A stretch of DNA of 61,155 nt from Anaerolineae bacterium (GTDB lineage Bacteria > Chloroflexota > Anaerolineae > 4572-78 > J111): positions 1-61,155 of the forward strand of contig JAKLJP010000042.1 in NCBI GenBank assembly GCA_023151115.1. The letters are read 5' to 3'. Shown here piece by piece: positions 27,298 to 34,734 of the stretch (position 1 is the first letter of the stretch; every line of letters starts with the position of its first letter). The position numbers and the translations under genes are program-made. The notes under the pieces are model-generated. The model worked only from the letters and a program-made list of their open reading frames with translations. It was not told the origin of the DNA and made no database searches.

Positions 27298-27330
27298 CAA
27301 ACCAAGGCTTGCACTCCTATTTGCGAAGGT
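27298..27330 (+). repeat. Fragment of the prk-type leader element
   Basis: AACCAAGGCTTGCACTCC followed by TATTTGCGAAGG nearly matches the 3' part of the leader before prk (AACCAGGGTTTGCATTCC and TATTTACGAAGG). No gene with a clear start follows, so this is a stranded copy. Confidence 0.6.
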
Positions 27331-27457
27331 TAAATCCGATTGAACCCAAGGGGTTGCATGGCAAACGTCGAGTGGTCGACGCCAGAGTGCATCTTGTCGG
27401 CTCAGGAGTTGGCGGAGCGGGTCTGTGCCCCCTTTAATTGCACCCATGAACAACATC

Positions 27458-27561
27458 TATACTAAGCGCACGTTAAAATTTCCGTAGGACGGCATCCCTA
27501 TGCCGTCCGCTGACGCATGGGGATGCATCCGCTACGGAAATTTTGAAATGCGTTGGGTATA
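27458..27561. repeat. MITE-like palindromic element, copy 2
   Basis: Bounded by TATACTAAGCGCA and TGCGTTGGGTATA and nearly identical to 19042-19145 throughout, including the inner GACGGCATCCCTATGCCGTC palindrome. It lies just upstream of the sugar-binding-protein remnant. Confidence 0.8.
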
Positions 27562-27610
27562 TATAAAAGCATTTCAAATGTTCATCGCTCAGATTTACCA
27601 ACGAACAAGG

Positions 27611-27720
27611 AGGAAAGACTATGCAACGCAAACGATTTTTTGTTACATGGACCCGCTTTCATCAAGCAAAATCAGAGCATCACGAGGAAAGACTATGCAA
27701 CGCAAACAATTTTTTGTTAC
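27611..27720 (+). repeat. 36-bp direct repeat covering a start codon
   Basis: The 36-base stretch beginning AGGAAAGACTATGCAACGCA occurs at 27611-27646 and again at 27685-27720 with one mismatch, 38 bases apart. Both include the ribosome site, ATG and first ~8 codons of the solute-binding-protein gene. The first copy is cut off after its short frame. Confidence 0.8.
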
Positions 27721-28190
27721 CCTGCTCGCGGTATTGATCCTGGCGGTCCTGGTAGCCGCTATTCCTCCCGTCGCCACGGAAGAACCTGCCGCCGAAGCCC
27801 CCGTAGCGACCGAAGAAGCTGCGGCTGAAGCCCCCGTCGGCGACAAGCCCTTTGCCGGAACCCAGTTGGTGCTGGCCTCACAGACCAATCAGTATATCAC
27901 CGCTTTCCGCGCCCTCTTCCCCAAATTTGAAGAAGAAACCGGCATCAAGATCACTATGGATGAACTGGGCTACGTTGACCACCGATTTTGTGGGTAACAC
28001 GGCCAACTACGATTTGATGACGGTTGACATTGTCTGGAGCGGCGAATATACCGCTAACGGCTACACCTTGCCGCTGAACGACTTTGTGGAGCGGGATAAG
28101 GCTGAACTCCAAATGGACGACATCATGCCGGTCGCCTGGAGCCTGGGCGAATGGGAAGGCAAACAGTGGGCTTATACTTATCTCCCCTGC
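27695..28190 (+). pseudogene. Sugar ABC transporter solute-binding protein, broken
   Basis: From the ATG at 27695: a signal peptide (MQRKQFFVTLLAVLILAVLV), an Ala/Glu/Pro linker built of two VATEEPAAEAP-like units, and the start of a family 1 solute-binding protein (LVLASQTNQYITAFRALFPK, then FEEETGIKITMDELGYVD). The frame then fails after a small deletion and continues one frame over (TTDFVGNTANYDLMTVDIVW, GKQWAYTYLP) until ~28190, where sequence from another gene takes over. About two-thirds of the protein is missing. Confidence 0.75.
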
Positions 28191-28192
28191 TG

Positions 28193-28500
28193 CGGGGGTG
28201 GTGCTGCGGGTCAGCTTGACTGCCGGGTTGAGCCAGGAAGGCAGTCAGGAAACACCGATTGCTTCTCTGGAAACAGCCCTGTGCATGGATGCCGACGCTA
28301 TTGCCGTCTCACTCTTTTTGGATCGGGCCGGTGATATTGACATTTATCGCTGGCTGGCCAGCCTGGTGGACGCCAGCTACCGCTACGACAGGCCGGTGGT
28401 GGCCGAAATGGTGGCCATTGGGCGACGAGTCTGGCAAGCGCCCGATCCCCAGGCCGTCACGGCGCAAATTCATCGGGTTTTATTTGAGGGGGTAAAGTAG
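28193..28500 (+). pseudogene. DhnA/class I-type aldolase fragment
   Basis: The reading VVLRVSLTAGLSQEGSQ, ALCMDADAIAVSLFLDRAG and ASYRYDRPVVAEMVAIG matches the middle of DhnA/LsrF-like class I aldolases; the end GRRVWQAPDPQAVTAQI matches their C-terminus. The N-terminal half and a block between VAEMVAIG and GRRVW, where the Schiff-base Lys would be, are missing. It is fused by deletion to the solute-binding-protein remnant and may once have belonged to the sugar pathway served by the PTS downstream. Confidence 0.6.
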
Positions 28501-29076
28501 GAGGTATAGCGATCAAAAAACAAAACACCATTAAGTTATGACATTTGTCACTTGTAAAACTAAGGCAAAAAGCATAGAATTAATAATGGATCAATTCTTC
28601 CAAAATTTACCAAATTTGTCCTATCTCAGCAGTGACGCCTTTGTTGGAACTAAAGTAGCCAAATTTGACCCATAAAAGGTGTTGTTCCTCCATAAGTAGT
28701 TACTTCTATCTCCTGATCCACTTGCTTAAAATAAGGAGGTGATGGAGCGCCCTTCAGGGTTTAGAGCCTATCGAATAACCCCGTGGGTGACGTATCCCTA
28801 TACGTCACTGGCTGGCTCAGACAGACCACCCCCCCTTTCCGGAGCGGTTATTTTGCCACACTGGCGGCCCAGAGTCGGCTGCCAGAACAATCCTCCTTTC
28901 TTAACCTATCGTTCCAAGCCCCTCTTTTAACCCAGCCTAATCCCTTCGCAATAACCTCTCCATTGCCTCATCAGAGCCTGATCCCTTAAGGGCAAAAACA
29001 ATACAACAATCGAAAATCCCATTAAATCAGTCGGTTTAATTATCATTTTTGATTCTCAAAGCCAGTAATAACTGCT
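28501..29076. other. Non-coding gap upstream of the PTS operon
   Basis: No protein-like gene was seen. A short palindrome GTGACGTATCCCTATACGTCAC lies near 28787-28809. AAGGAGGTGATG near 28734 looks like a strong ribosome site, but the frame after it is proline-rich and not protein-like. Confidence 0.4.
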
Positions 29077-29120
29077 GCCGCAGGATTGACAAATCCTGCG
29101 GCGGATATGGCTATCCGCCG
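29077..29120 (+). promoter_or_regulatory. Attenuator-like pair of mutually exclusive hairpins
   Basis: Stem 1 pairs GCCGCAGGATT (29077-29087) with AATCCTGCGGC (29092-29102). Stem 2 pairs CGGCGGATA (29099-29107) with TATCCGCCG (29112-29120). They share 29099-29102, so only one can form fully. They lie ~65 bases before gatC. The arrangement suggests sugar- or phosphorylation-dependent antitermination, as for many PTS operons; no BglG/LicT-type gene is in view. Confidence 0.5.
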
Positions 29121-29184
29121 CGAGCCAATTACCGGATTTGATGGTCAAAAATCTTTATTTTATGTTGTTCCATGGGAGGAAATG

Positions 29185-30603
29185 ATGGAAGCATTTTTCA
29201 CAGGTCTCCAAGATGTTTTGACCAAGCTCGGGGCCTCGGTCATCTTACCCATCATCATCTTCGTTCTGGGTTTAATCCTGGGCGCGAAACCGGGTAAGGC
29301 CTTCCGCTCCGGCGTTACCATTGGGATTGCTTTTGTCGGCATCAACCTGGTGATTGGATTGATGTGGACCAGCCTGAGCGAAGTGGCGCAGGCGATGGTC
29401 GAGCGCACCGGGGTGACGCTCAATGTGGTGGATGTGGGCTGGCCTTCAGCCGCAGCCATTGCCTTTGGCTCCAGTGTGGGCACCTTTGTCATTGCCATCG
29501 CCCTTATCGTCAACATCGTTATGTTAGCAACCCGGCTAACCAAGACACTCAACATTGATGTTTGGAATTACTGGCACTTCGCTTTTGTTGGTTCGCTGGT
29601 CGTTGTTGTTACCGGCAGCTTGTGGCTGGGGATTCTGGCCGCCGCGATTGCCGCCGCTTTTATGCTCTTCCTGGCCGACTGGACGGCCCCGGGGGTGCAA
29701 GATTATTATCAAATTCCGGGCCTGTCCATCCCCCACGGCACATCTGCGCCCTTTGCCCTGCTGGCTATTCCCCTTAACTGGGTGATAGACCATATTCCCG
29801 GCCTCAACCGCCTGGAAGCGGACCCCGAAAAAGTTCAGGAGAAATTTGGCGTTTTTGGCGAACCGGTCATTCTGGGCTTGGTCATCGGCTTTGTGCTCGG
29901 CCTGCTCGGTTTCTGGAGCAACGCCGATATTCAGGGTTCGATTATCAGGGTTTTGACGACAGCCATCAACCTGGCCGCAGTCATGCTGCTGCTGCCGCGC
30001 ATGGTCCAGATTTTGATGGAGGGTCTGATCCCCATCTCAGAGGCAGCGCGGGATTTTATGCGCCGGCGCTTTGCCGACCGTGAAGTTTACATCGGGCTTG
30101 ACTCGGCCATTCTGATTGGACATCCGGCCGCCATCTCGACCGCCCTGGTGTTGGTGCCGATTACCGTGCTTCTGGCCGTTATCCTGCCGGGCAACCGGGT
30201 CTTGCCCTTTGCCGACCTGGCGGTGATCCCCTTCGTCGTTTGTATGTTCGCCCCGATTACGCGGGGTAACATCATCCGCATGATTATCATCGGGACGGTT
30301 GTCATCGCCCTGGGTTTCTATGTGGGTACGGCGATGGCGCCTCAATTCACCCAGGCTGCGGTTGACGCCAACTTCCAGATGCCGGAAAATGCCTCACAAA
30401 TCATCAGCATTGCCGATGGCTTCAGTTGGTGGCCGCTGCTGATGATGAGCGTGGCCAGCTTGGCCGGCTGGATTGGCCTGCTGCTGGTCCTGGTTGTGCT
30501 GGGGGCGCTGTTGTTCTTCTATCTGCGCGACCCCCACACCTGGGAACGGATTGCCGGCGCTCCGGCTGAAGAAGTTGTTCCGACGCCAGCACCGGCCAAA
30601 TAA
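29185..30603 (+). CDS. gatC: PTS galactitol-type IIC component
   Basis: 472 residues from the ATG at 29185, with GGGAGG 5 bases upstream. It is the polytopic permease of a galactitol-family phosphotransferase system. It resembles E. coli GatC along its length: LILGAKPGKAFRSGVTIGIAFVGINLVIGL near 27-56, VVDVGWPSAAAIA, WNYWHFAFVGSLV, IPHGTSAPFALLA, KFGVFGEPVILGLVIG and ILIGHPAAISTAL. The C-terminal Pro/Ala tail is unusual. PTS sugar transporters are uncommon in Chloroflexota-like genomes, so this operon may be acquired. The actual substrate (galactitol or another polyol) is unknown. Confidence 0.9.
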   Translation: MEAFFTGLQDVLTKLGASVILPIIIFVLGLILGAKPGKAFRSGVTIGIAFVGINLVIGLMWTSLSEVAQAMVERTGVTLNVVDVGWPSAAAIAFGSSVGTFVIAIALIVNIVMLATRLTKTLNIDVWNYWHFAFVGSLVVVVTGSLWLGILAAAIAAAFMLFLADWTAPGVQDYYQIPGLSIPHGTSAPFALLAIPLNWVIDHIPGLNRLEADPEKVQEKFGVFGEPVILGLVIGFVLGLLGFWSNADIQGSIIRVLTTAINLAAVMLLLPRMVQILMEGLIPISEAARDFMRRRFADREVYIGLDSAILIGHPAAISTALVLVPITVLLAVILPGNRVLPFADLAVIPFVVCMFAPITRGNIIRMIIIGTVVIALGFYVGTAMAPQFTQAAVDANFQMPENASQIISIADGFSWWPLLMMSVASLAGWIGLLLVLVVLGALLFFYLRDPHTWERIAGAPAEEVVPTPAPAK

Positions 30604-30630
30604 GTAATTGTCCAAAAATAAGTTTCCCCA

Positions 30631-30674
30631 AGTTCCTACGAGTTCCCAGGGAACTAAAGGAACCCGTAGGAACT
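30631..30674. repeat. Word-like inverted repeat after gatC
   Basis: AGTTCCTACGAGTTCCC pairs with GGGAACTAAAGGAACCCGTAGGAACT (gapped). It separates gatC from the next gene by a strong stem and may set the IIC to IIA/IIB ratio. Confidence 0.6.
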
Positions 30675-30719
30675 CAAAACGGGAAGTAAATTTTAGACGT
30701 TTATTTAGACTATCCGACC

Positions 30720-31151
30720 ATGTTGGAATATTACCTCAAGGGAATGTTGGGCGCGTGGGGTAGTCCGGCGCTGGATTTTATCCGAGATCATCCTACGGTG
30801 GTAGCCGCTGTTTTACTGGTCTGGTTGGGTTTTGTTGCGGCGGGACGCTGGCAACTGTGGCGTATTCGACAAGAGAGTGTCAAGCTGGTAGTAGCGGCGG
30901 CCCATGAATTAACGGCCACAACCCCCCATTTGACTTCCCGTGAACTCTATGAGCGTATCTATATCCTCTGGAGTGAGAGGGTGGGCCGGTGGGCCTGGTT
31001 TGTGCCGCATCGGTTAGGCTTGTGGCCGGCCCCGGTGACTGCCCAAACGGTGCAGCAAAAGTTCTCCTTTTCCCCCGAATGGGTCGCGGAGGTACTGCGC
31101 CAGCATGAGATCAAGTTGAAAGAAGATGGAAAACACATCCAGGCACACTGA
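30720..31151 (+). CDS. Unknown single-TM protein inside the PTS operon
   Basis: 143 residues, not recognised. One TM helix lies at ~26-44 (TVVAAVLLVWLGFVAAGRW), followed by a soluble helical region (YERIYILWSERVGRWAW, QKFSFSPEWVAEVLRQHEIKL). Its 3' end overlaps the IIA gene by 26 bases, which ties it to the PTS. No classical ribosome site was seen. It may be an accessory of the permease; the function is unknown. Confidence 0.6.
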   Translation: MLEYYLKGMLGAWGSPALDFIRDHPTVVAAVLLVWLGFVAAGRWQLWRIRQESVKLVVAAAHELTATTPHLTSRELYERIYILWSERVGRWAWFVPHRLGLWPAPVTAQTVQQKFSFSPEWVAEVLRQHEIKLKEDGKHIQAH

Positions 31152-31635
31152 ACCCAAACAAGGCTGGCTGCGCCCCGATTTGGTTATTGCCCCTATGCCA
31201 GCCGAGAGCGCCGCCGAGGCCATCGCTCAGTTAGGAGCGCGTTTACAGGCCGGTGGTTTTGTCAAACCTTCCTGGGTGCAGGCCGCTATTGAGCGGGAGA
31301 AGATCTTTGCCACCGGGCTGCCGACCGCGGAGGTCGGGGTGGCTATTCCGCATACGGATGTTGAACATGTTTTGCAACAGGCAATTGCCGTAGGCGTATT
31401 GGCGGAACCCATCTTATTTGGAGAAATGGGTAATCCAGAAAACACTGTCCCGGTCAGGTTGGTGTGCGCTCTGGCCGTGGCCCAGTCCCAATTCCTGCTT
31501 AAGCTGCTCCAGCAGTTAGTGCAAATGTTCCAAACGCCTGGCGTGTTGAGCCAGATTGTGAGCGCAGCCAGCCCGGCCCAGATTGCGCGGATTTTTGAAG
31601 ATCATCTTGAGTTGACGGAGGACATCACAGCATGA
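31126..31635 (+). CDS. gatA: PTS IIA component (fructose/mannitol/galactitol type)
   Basis: 169 residues; a cytosolic phosphocarrier that receives phosphate from HPr at His76 in VGVAIPHTDVEHV. Surrounding PTS_EIIA_2 features are present: AIEREKIFATGLPTAEVGVAIPH and PVRLVCALAVAQSQFLLKLLQQL. The first ~12 residues are poorly conserved. ATGA overlap with the downstream IIB gene indicates translational coupling. EI and HPr are not in this window. Confidence 0.9.
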   Translation: MENTSRHTEPKQGWLRPDLVIAPMPAESAAEAIAQLGARLQAGGFVKPSWVQAAIEREKIFATGLPTAEVGVAIPHTDVEHVLQQAIAVGVLAEPILFGEMGNPENTVPVRLVCALAVAQSQFLLKLLQQLVQMFQTPGVLSQIVSAASPAQIARIFEDHLELTEDITA

Positions 31636-31928
31636 ACGGTGAAAAGCGTGTACTGATTGCTTGTGGCACTTCTATCGCCACGGCTACCGTCGTGGCCGAG
31701 AAGGTGAAAGAGATTGCCAAAGAAGCTGGGGTTAAAGTCAATGTTGTCCAGTGTAAAGCGGCCGAAGTGCGCAGCAAGATCAGCACTTTCAACCCTCACG
31801 TGATTGTGGCCACCACTCCCGTGCCCAAAGACCTGGGCATGCCCGTTTTCAACGGCGTCCCTTTTCTTTCGGGGGTGGGGATGGACAAGCTGAAGAGCCA
31901 GATCATTGAGGCGCTCCATCAAGCCTGA
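31632..31928 (+). CDS. gatB: PTS IIB component (galactitol type)
   Basis: 98 residues. The phosphorylated Cys11 lies in the typical P-loop-like RVLIACGTSIATATVVAEKV. Length and the VNVVQCKAAEVRSKI segment fit the galactitol/lactate-type IIB family (PTS_IIB). It passes phosphate from IIA to the incoming polyol at IIC. It is the last gene of the PTS unit and no clear terminator follows. Confidence 0.92.
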   Translation: MNGEKRVLIACGTSIATATVVAEKVKEIAKEAGVKVNVVQCKAAEVRSKISTFNPHVIVATTPVPKDLGMPVFNGVPFLSGVGMDKLKSQIIEALHQA

Positions 31929-32009
31929 CCCCCGCTCAAGCCTTCCCTTGCCTTACTTTAAAGAGGACCGGCAGCGGAGGCATATTTGGATCAACAGGGT
32001 GAATGAACT

Positions 32010-32212
32010 ATGAGCGCAATTAAGCCACTGCAACCGGCCATGCTGCGCCGTCATTGTGATCCTGAGAGCTTTTCCTTTGAAACGACAGCCGAGTTGGAAG
32101 AGCTGACCGAGATTGTCGGGCAGGCTCGGGCGGTCGAAGCGGTCCGGTTTGGCATTGATATCCGGCGAGAAGGTTATAATTTATTCGTGCTGGGTCCGCC
32201 CGGCGGGGCCAA
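32010..32212 (+). pseudogene. N-terminal fragment of a LonB-like AAA protease
   Basis: The first ~67 codons match the N-terminus of bacterial LonB-like ATP-dependent proteases: RRHCDPESFSFETTAELEEL, VGQARAVEAVRFGIDIRREG and YNLFVLGPPGGAK, where the family has a Walker-type GTGK. After Gly-Ala-Lys the frame loses any similarity. About 700 residues are missing and the sequence runs straight into a universal-stress-protein remnant. Confidence 0.65.
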
Positions 32213-32425
32213 ATGGGTTCTACGGCTCACACCGTGGCTGCCGAAACGCCGCGGGCGGTGCTTTTGCTGCAACAGGGCGAGAAGATTAGAGGACCAATTT
32301 TGGTTACGTACGGTGGTCTGCTGGTATTGAGCGGCACAAGATTATCTATTCAAATAGAAACTATCCAGGCGCTCCTGGATCAGATAGATTGTCCGATCCT
32401 GCTGATTAGGAGTTCGGGGGTATAG
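32213..32425 (+). pseudogene. Universal stress protein remnant with internal deletion
   Basis: GSTAHTVAAETPRAVLLLQQG, then EKIRGPILVTYGG, matches the centre of tandem Usp proteins. It is joined directly to LLVLSGTRLSIQIETIQALLDQ and IDCPILLIR, a typical Usp C-terminus. Roughly 80 residues that should lie between TYGG and LLVLSG are gone. No start codon with a ribosome site was seen. Confidence 0.5.
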
Positions 32426-32447
32426 TTACAAAGAAAGGAGCAGCGCG

Positions 32448-33179
32448 ATGGCAGTCATAACTATTTCTCGACAGTATGGCAGTGGCGGCGACGAAATTGC
32501 CGCTCGTCTCTGCGAGGTATTGGGCTATCGTTTCTTTGACAAAAGGCTCATGGCCCAGGTTGCCGCCGAAGCGGGTTTGTCATTGTCAGAGATGGTAGAT
32601 TTTTCTGAAGACAATTATAAGTTGCAAAACTTCTTCGAGCGCTTATTTGGGCGGCGTAGCCCGCGGGTGGTCATCCCCACAAATGCTGAGATCGAAGGGG
32701 TTAGCAGCTCACGAAGTGATGTCTTCATTCCGGGTCTGGGGCTGCTTCCGTACGAAGTTCCCAATAGATTAGCCTTCAAAGAAGTAGAGGAACAACCGGA
32801 GGAAGCCAGGAGCATTACCCTTGTCCAATCTATTGTCCATGCAGCTTATAAACATGGCAATGTTGTGATTGTGGGGCGGGGTGGGCAGGCCATTCTCAAA
32901 GACAAACCTGATGTCCTGCACGTGCGGATTGTTGCCTCATTAGACGCCCGGACGCAACGGCTGCACGAACAGGCAAACTTTAGCCTGGGTGGAGCCCAAG
33001 ACAGCGCCATCCAACACGATCGAGCTTCAGCCGAATACCTGAAACGTTTCTATAATGTTGACTGGACTGACCCGATCCTGTATGATTTGGTGATCAATAC
33101 TACTAAATTGGGCCTCGAAGGGGCGACCCAACTCATCGTTGACGCCGTTAAGCGTCTGCCAGCAACAAAGCCGGCCTGA
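32448..33179 (+). CDS. Cytidylate kinase-like family protein
   Basis: 243 residues of the Cytidylate_kin2 (AAK6-like) family. The start MAVITISRQYGSGGDEIAARLCEVLG gives the P-loop variant SRQYGSGGDEIA at 7-18; YRFFDKRLMAQVA follows, then the insert seen in this family and VIVGRGGQAILKDKPDVLHVRIVAS near 142-166. RBS AAAGGAG is 8 bases upstream. The substrate is uncertain; members are not proven CMP kinases. It stands alone between the PTS/Usp remnants and a repeat block. Confidence 0.85.
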   Translation: MAVITISRQYGSGGDEIAARLCEVLGYRFFDKRLMAQVAAEAGLSLSEMVDFSEDNYKLQNFFERLFGRRSPRVVIPTNAEIEGVSSSRSDVFIPGLGLLPYEVPNRLAFKEVEEQPEEARSITLVQSIVHAAYKHGNVVIVGRGGQAILKDKPDVLHVRIVASLDARTQRLHEQANFSLGGAQDSAIQHDRASAEYLKRFYNVDWTDPILYDLVINTTKLGLEGATQLIVDAVKRLPATKPA

Positions 33180-33239
33180 TTTGCTGCCCAATATCGCGGT
33201 CATCCCCGGTGAAGTAAACTCAACTTAGTAACCTGAGTT

Positions 33240-33400
33240 CGACATTTTGCCGAAAATCACCCTTCGATGCACCCACTCCCTTTGGTCGCGGCTACTCAGG
33301 ATGATTTTCGGCTCAAATATCCCATCCTGAGTAGCGCGTATCGAAGCTGCGTCCTGAGCTTGTTGAAGGGGGTGCGATTTGAAAACTCCGAACTCAGGTT
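33240..33400. repeat. Composite palindromic repeat block
   Basis: Contains ACCCTTCGATGC, GGCTACTCAGGATGATTTTC, its partner CATCCTGAGTAGCGCG, and TTGTTGAAGGGGGTGCG, flanked by ACCTGAGTTCG and CGAACTCAGGT arms. Members of this family are at 3777-3868 and 13126-13162. It separates the cytidylate-kinase-like gene from the aldo/keto reductase and may act as a bidirectional transcription end. Confidence 0.65.
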
Positions 33401-33412
33401 AGTAACAAGCTT

Positions 33413-34405
33413 TTAGTTATCGCCGCCCAATAACGCCTCAATCTCCTGCATCTGGGCCGGGGTCAGCGGGCCGAAGCGCATCGCTCCGGCGTTTTCCTCC
33501 ACCTGAGCCACAGTTTTGAAACCGGGAATCGGGATCGTCTGCTCGCTGCGTCCCCAGATCCAGGCCAGAGCGCCCTGAACCAGACTCCGGCCATTGCTGG
33601 TTAAAATTTCTCGGACGGCCTCCAGCCGCTCCAGAAACTCCGGGCGTGGTCTTCCTTCGTGGAAATATGATACCCACTCATGACCGCTGCCGCGCACATC
33701 ATCCGCCGGCAGAACAGACTGGGCATTGAACTTGCCGCTCAAAAAGCCCATCGCCAACGGGCTGCGATTAATGCTGGCCAGGTTATGCTGCTCGCACAAC
33801 TCGACCAACTCACGGGCATTCTCAAAAACATTCAAATTATGCTGGATGGCCGCGCAATGGGGTTTATCGGCAAACAAGCGGCTACAGGTAAGATCATCGG
33901 TGCTCCAGCCATAGGCCCGAATTAGCCCCTCTGCCTGTAACTTTTCCAACGTTTCGGCCACCCCTTCGGCCTGCTGCGGGGGCAAGGACCAGATATGCAG
34001 TTGGTACAAATCCAGGTAATCCGTCTTCAAACGCCGCAAAGAAGCTTCGCAGGCGCGGCGGATGTAGGCCGGTGACGCATCCTGGCCGGTGAGTTCACGC
34101 CGTTCCTCGTCATAGGTATGGCCAAACTTGGTGGCTATGACGACATCAGGCCGGCGACCGGCCAGAGCCTGGCCCAAAATACGCTCGCTGTGTCCCGTAC
34201 CATAAGCATCGGCCGTGTCAAAGAAAGTGACCCCCAGATCAATAGCCCGGTGGATGGCGCGAATAGACTCGGCGTCATCTACCGCTCCCCAGCCGTCAGC
34301 CTTGCCATCCATCTGGAAAGGGCCGCCGATGGCCCAACACCCCAGGCCCATGGCGCTGACTTCGATGCCGGATCTCCCTAACTTTCTGCTCAAGATTGTA
34401 CTCAT
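33413..34405 (-). CDS. Aldo/keto reductase
   Basis: 330 residues from MSTILSRKLGRSGIEVSAMG at 34405; AGGAG is 11 bases upstream. NAD(P)H-dependent (beta/alpha)8 reductase. Catalytic tetrad: Asp in TFFDTADAYG, Tyr in the same motif, Lys in VIATKFG, His in LYQLHIWS. The C-terminal IPGFKTVAQVEEN cofactor segment is intact. An upstream in-frame extension is excluded because it is leader-repeat sequence. It is divergent from a MocR-type regulator, which may control it. Confidence 0.9.
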   Translation of the reverse strand: MSTILSRKLGRSGIEVSAMGLGCWAIGGPFQMDGKADGWGAVDDAESIRAIHRAIDLGVTFFDTADAYGTGHSERILGQALAGRRPDVVIATKFGHTYDEERRELTGQDASPAYIRRACEASLRRLKTDYLDLYQLHIWSLPPQQAEGVAETLEKLQAEGLIRAYGWSTDDLTCSRLFADKPHCAAIQHNLNVFENARELVELCEQHNLASINRSPLAMGFLSGKFNAQSVLPADDVRGSGHEWVSYFHEGRPRPEFLERLEAVREILTSNGRSLVQGALAWIWGRSEQTIPIPGFKTVAQVEENAGAMRFGPLTPAQMQEIEALLGGDN

Positions 34406-34416
34406 AAAATTTGTCT

Positions 34417-34530
34417 CTCCTCTGAAAATAGACTGCTGGAGTGCAAAGCTTGCTTTGCCATGTCGCAAGGCAAGCCTTGCCCTCCAAATTTTCGTTCCTG
34501 GTGGCGTACCCCAGGTTCGTGAACACTCCT
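34417..34530 (-). repeat. Modular leader element before the aldo/keto reductase
   Basis: On the minus strand: conserved box 34487-34530 (AGGAGTGTTCACGAACCTGG then GTACGCCACC and GAAAAT), hairpins built on GGCAAGGCTTGCCTTGC and GGCAAAGCAAGCTTTGC, then CTATTTTCAGAGGAG (34417-34431), which provides the ribosome site of the reductase. The order matches the element before the gene starting at 42496; 34487-34530 matches the prk leader box at roughly 36 of 43 positions by eye. Confidence 0.7.
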
Positions 34531-34619
34531 CCCTCACCCAAACCCTCCCCTCGTAGGGGAAGGGCAGGAGGGGGCCGGACGATATTTTAACCTGATTCTA
34601 AATAATAATTGGTTCTATT

Positions 34620-34694
34620 GATAGTACCACTATATAGATATTTTGATAAGTCCGGTTTCTAATATTGACAAGTGGGACTATCTAAAAATACAAA
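34620..34694 (+). promoter_or_regulatory. MocR promoter with candidate operator
   Basis: A perfect TTGACA -35 (34665-34670) is followed after 18 bases by TACAAA (34689-34694). GATAGTaCCACT (34620-34631) and AGTGGgACTATC (34671-34682) form an inverted repeat with one mismatch; the second half lies in the promoter spacer. Widely spaced sites of this sort are typical of MocR dimers. Autoregulation and control of the divergent reductase are inferred. Confidence 0.5.
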
Positions 34695-34734
34695 AATAAG
34701 TATACTTACATCATCAGCTAAGGAGATGAATAAG

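Noticed and set aside
27243..27437. 64-codon open frame after the HTH protein
   Set aside because: It crosses a stranded leader-repeat fragment and shows no conserved pattern.
28739..28930. Short gene after a perfect AAGGAGGTGATG
   Set aside because: The product is proline-rich and not protein-like; the ribosome-site match is likely chance or a relic.
34406..34537. N-terminal extension of the aldo/keto reductase
   Set aside because: It is the translated modular leader element; the family starts at MSTILSRKLG.
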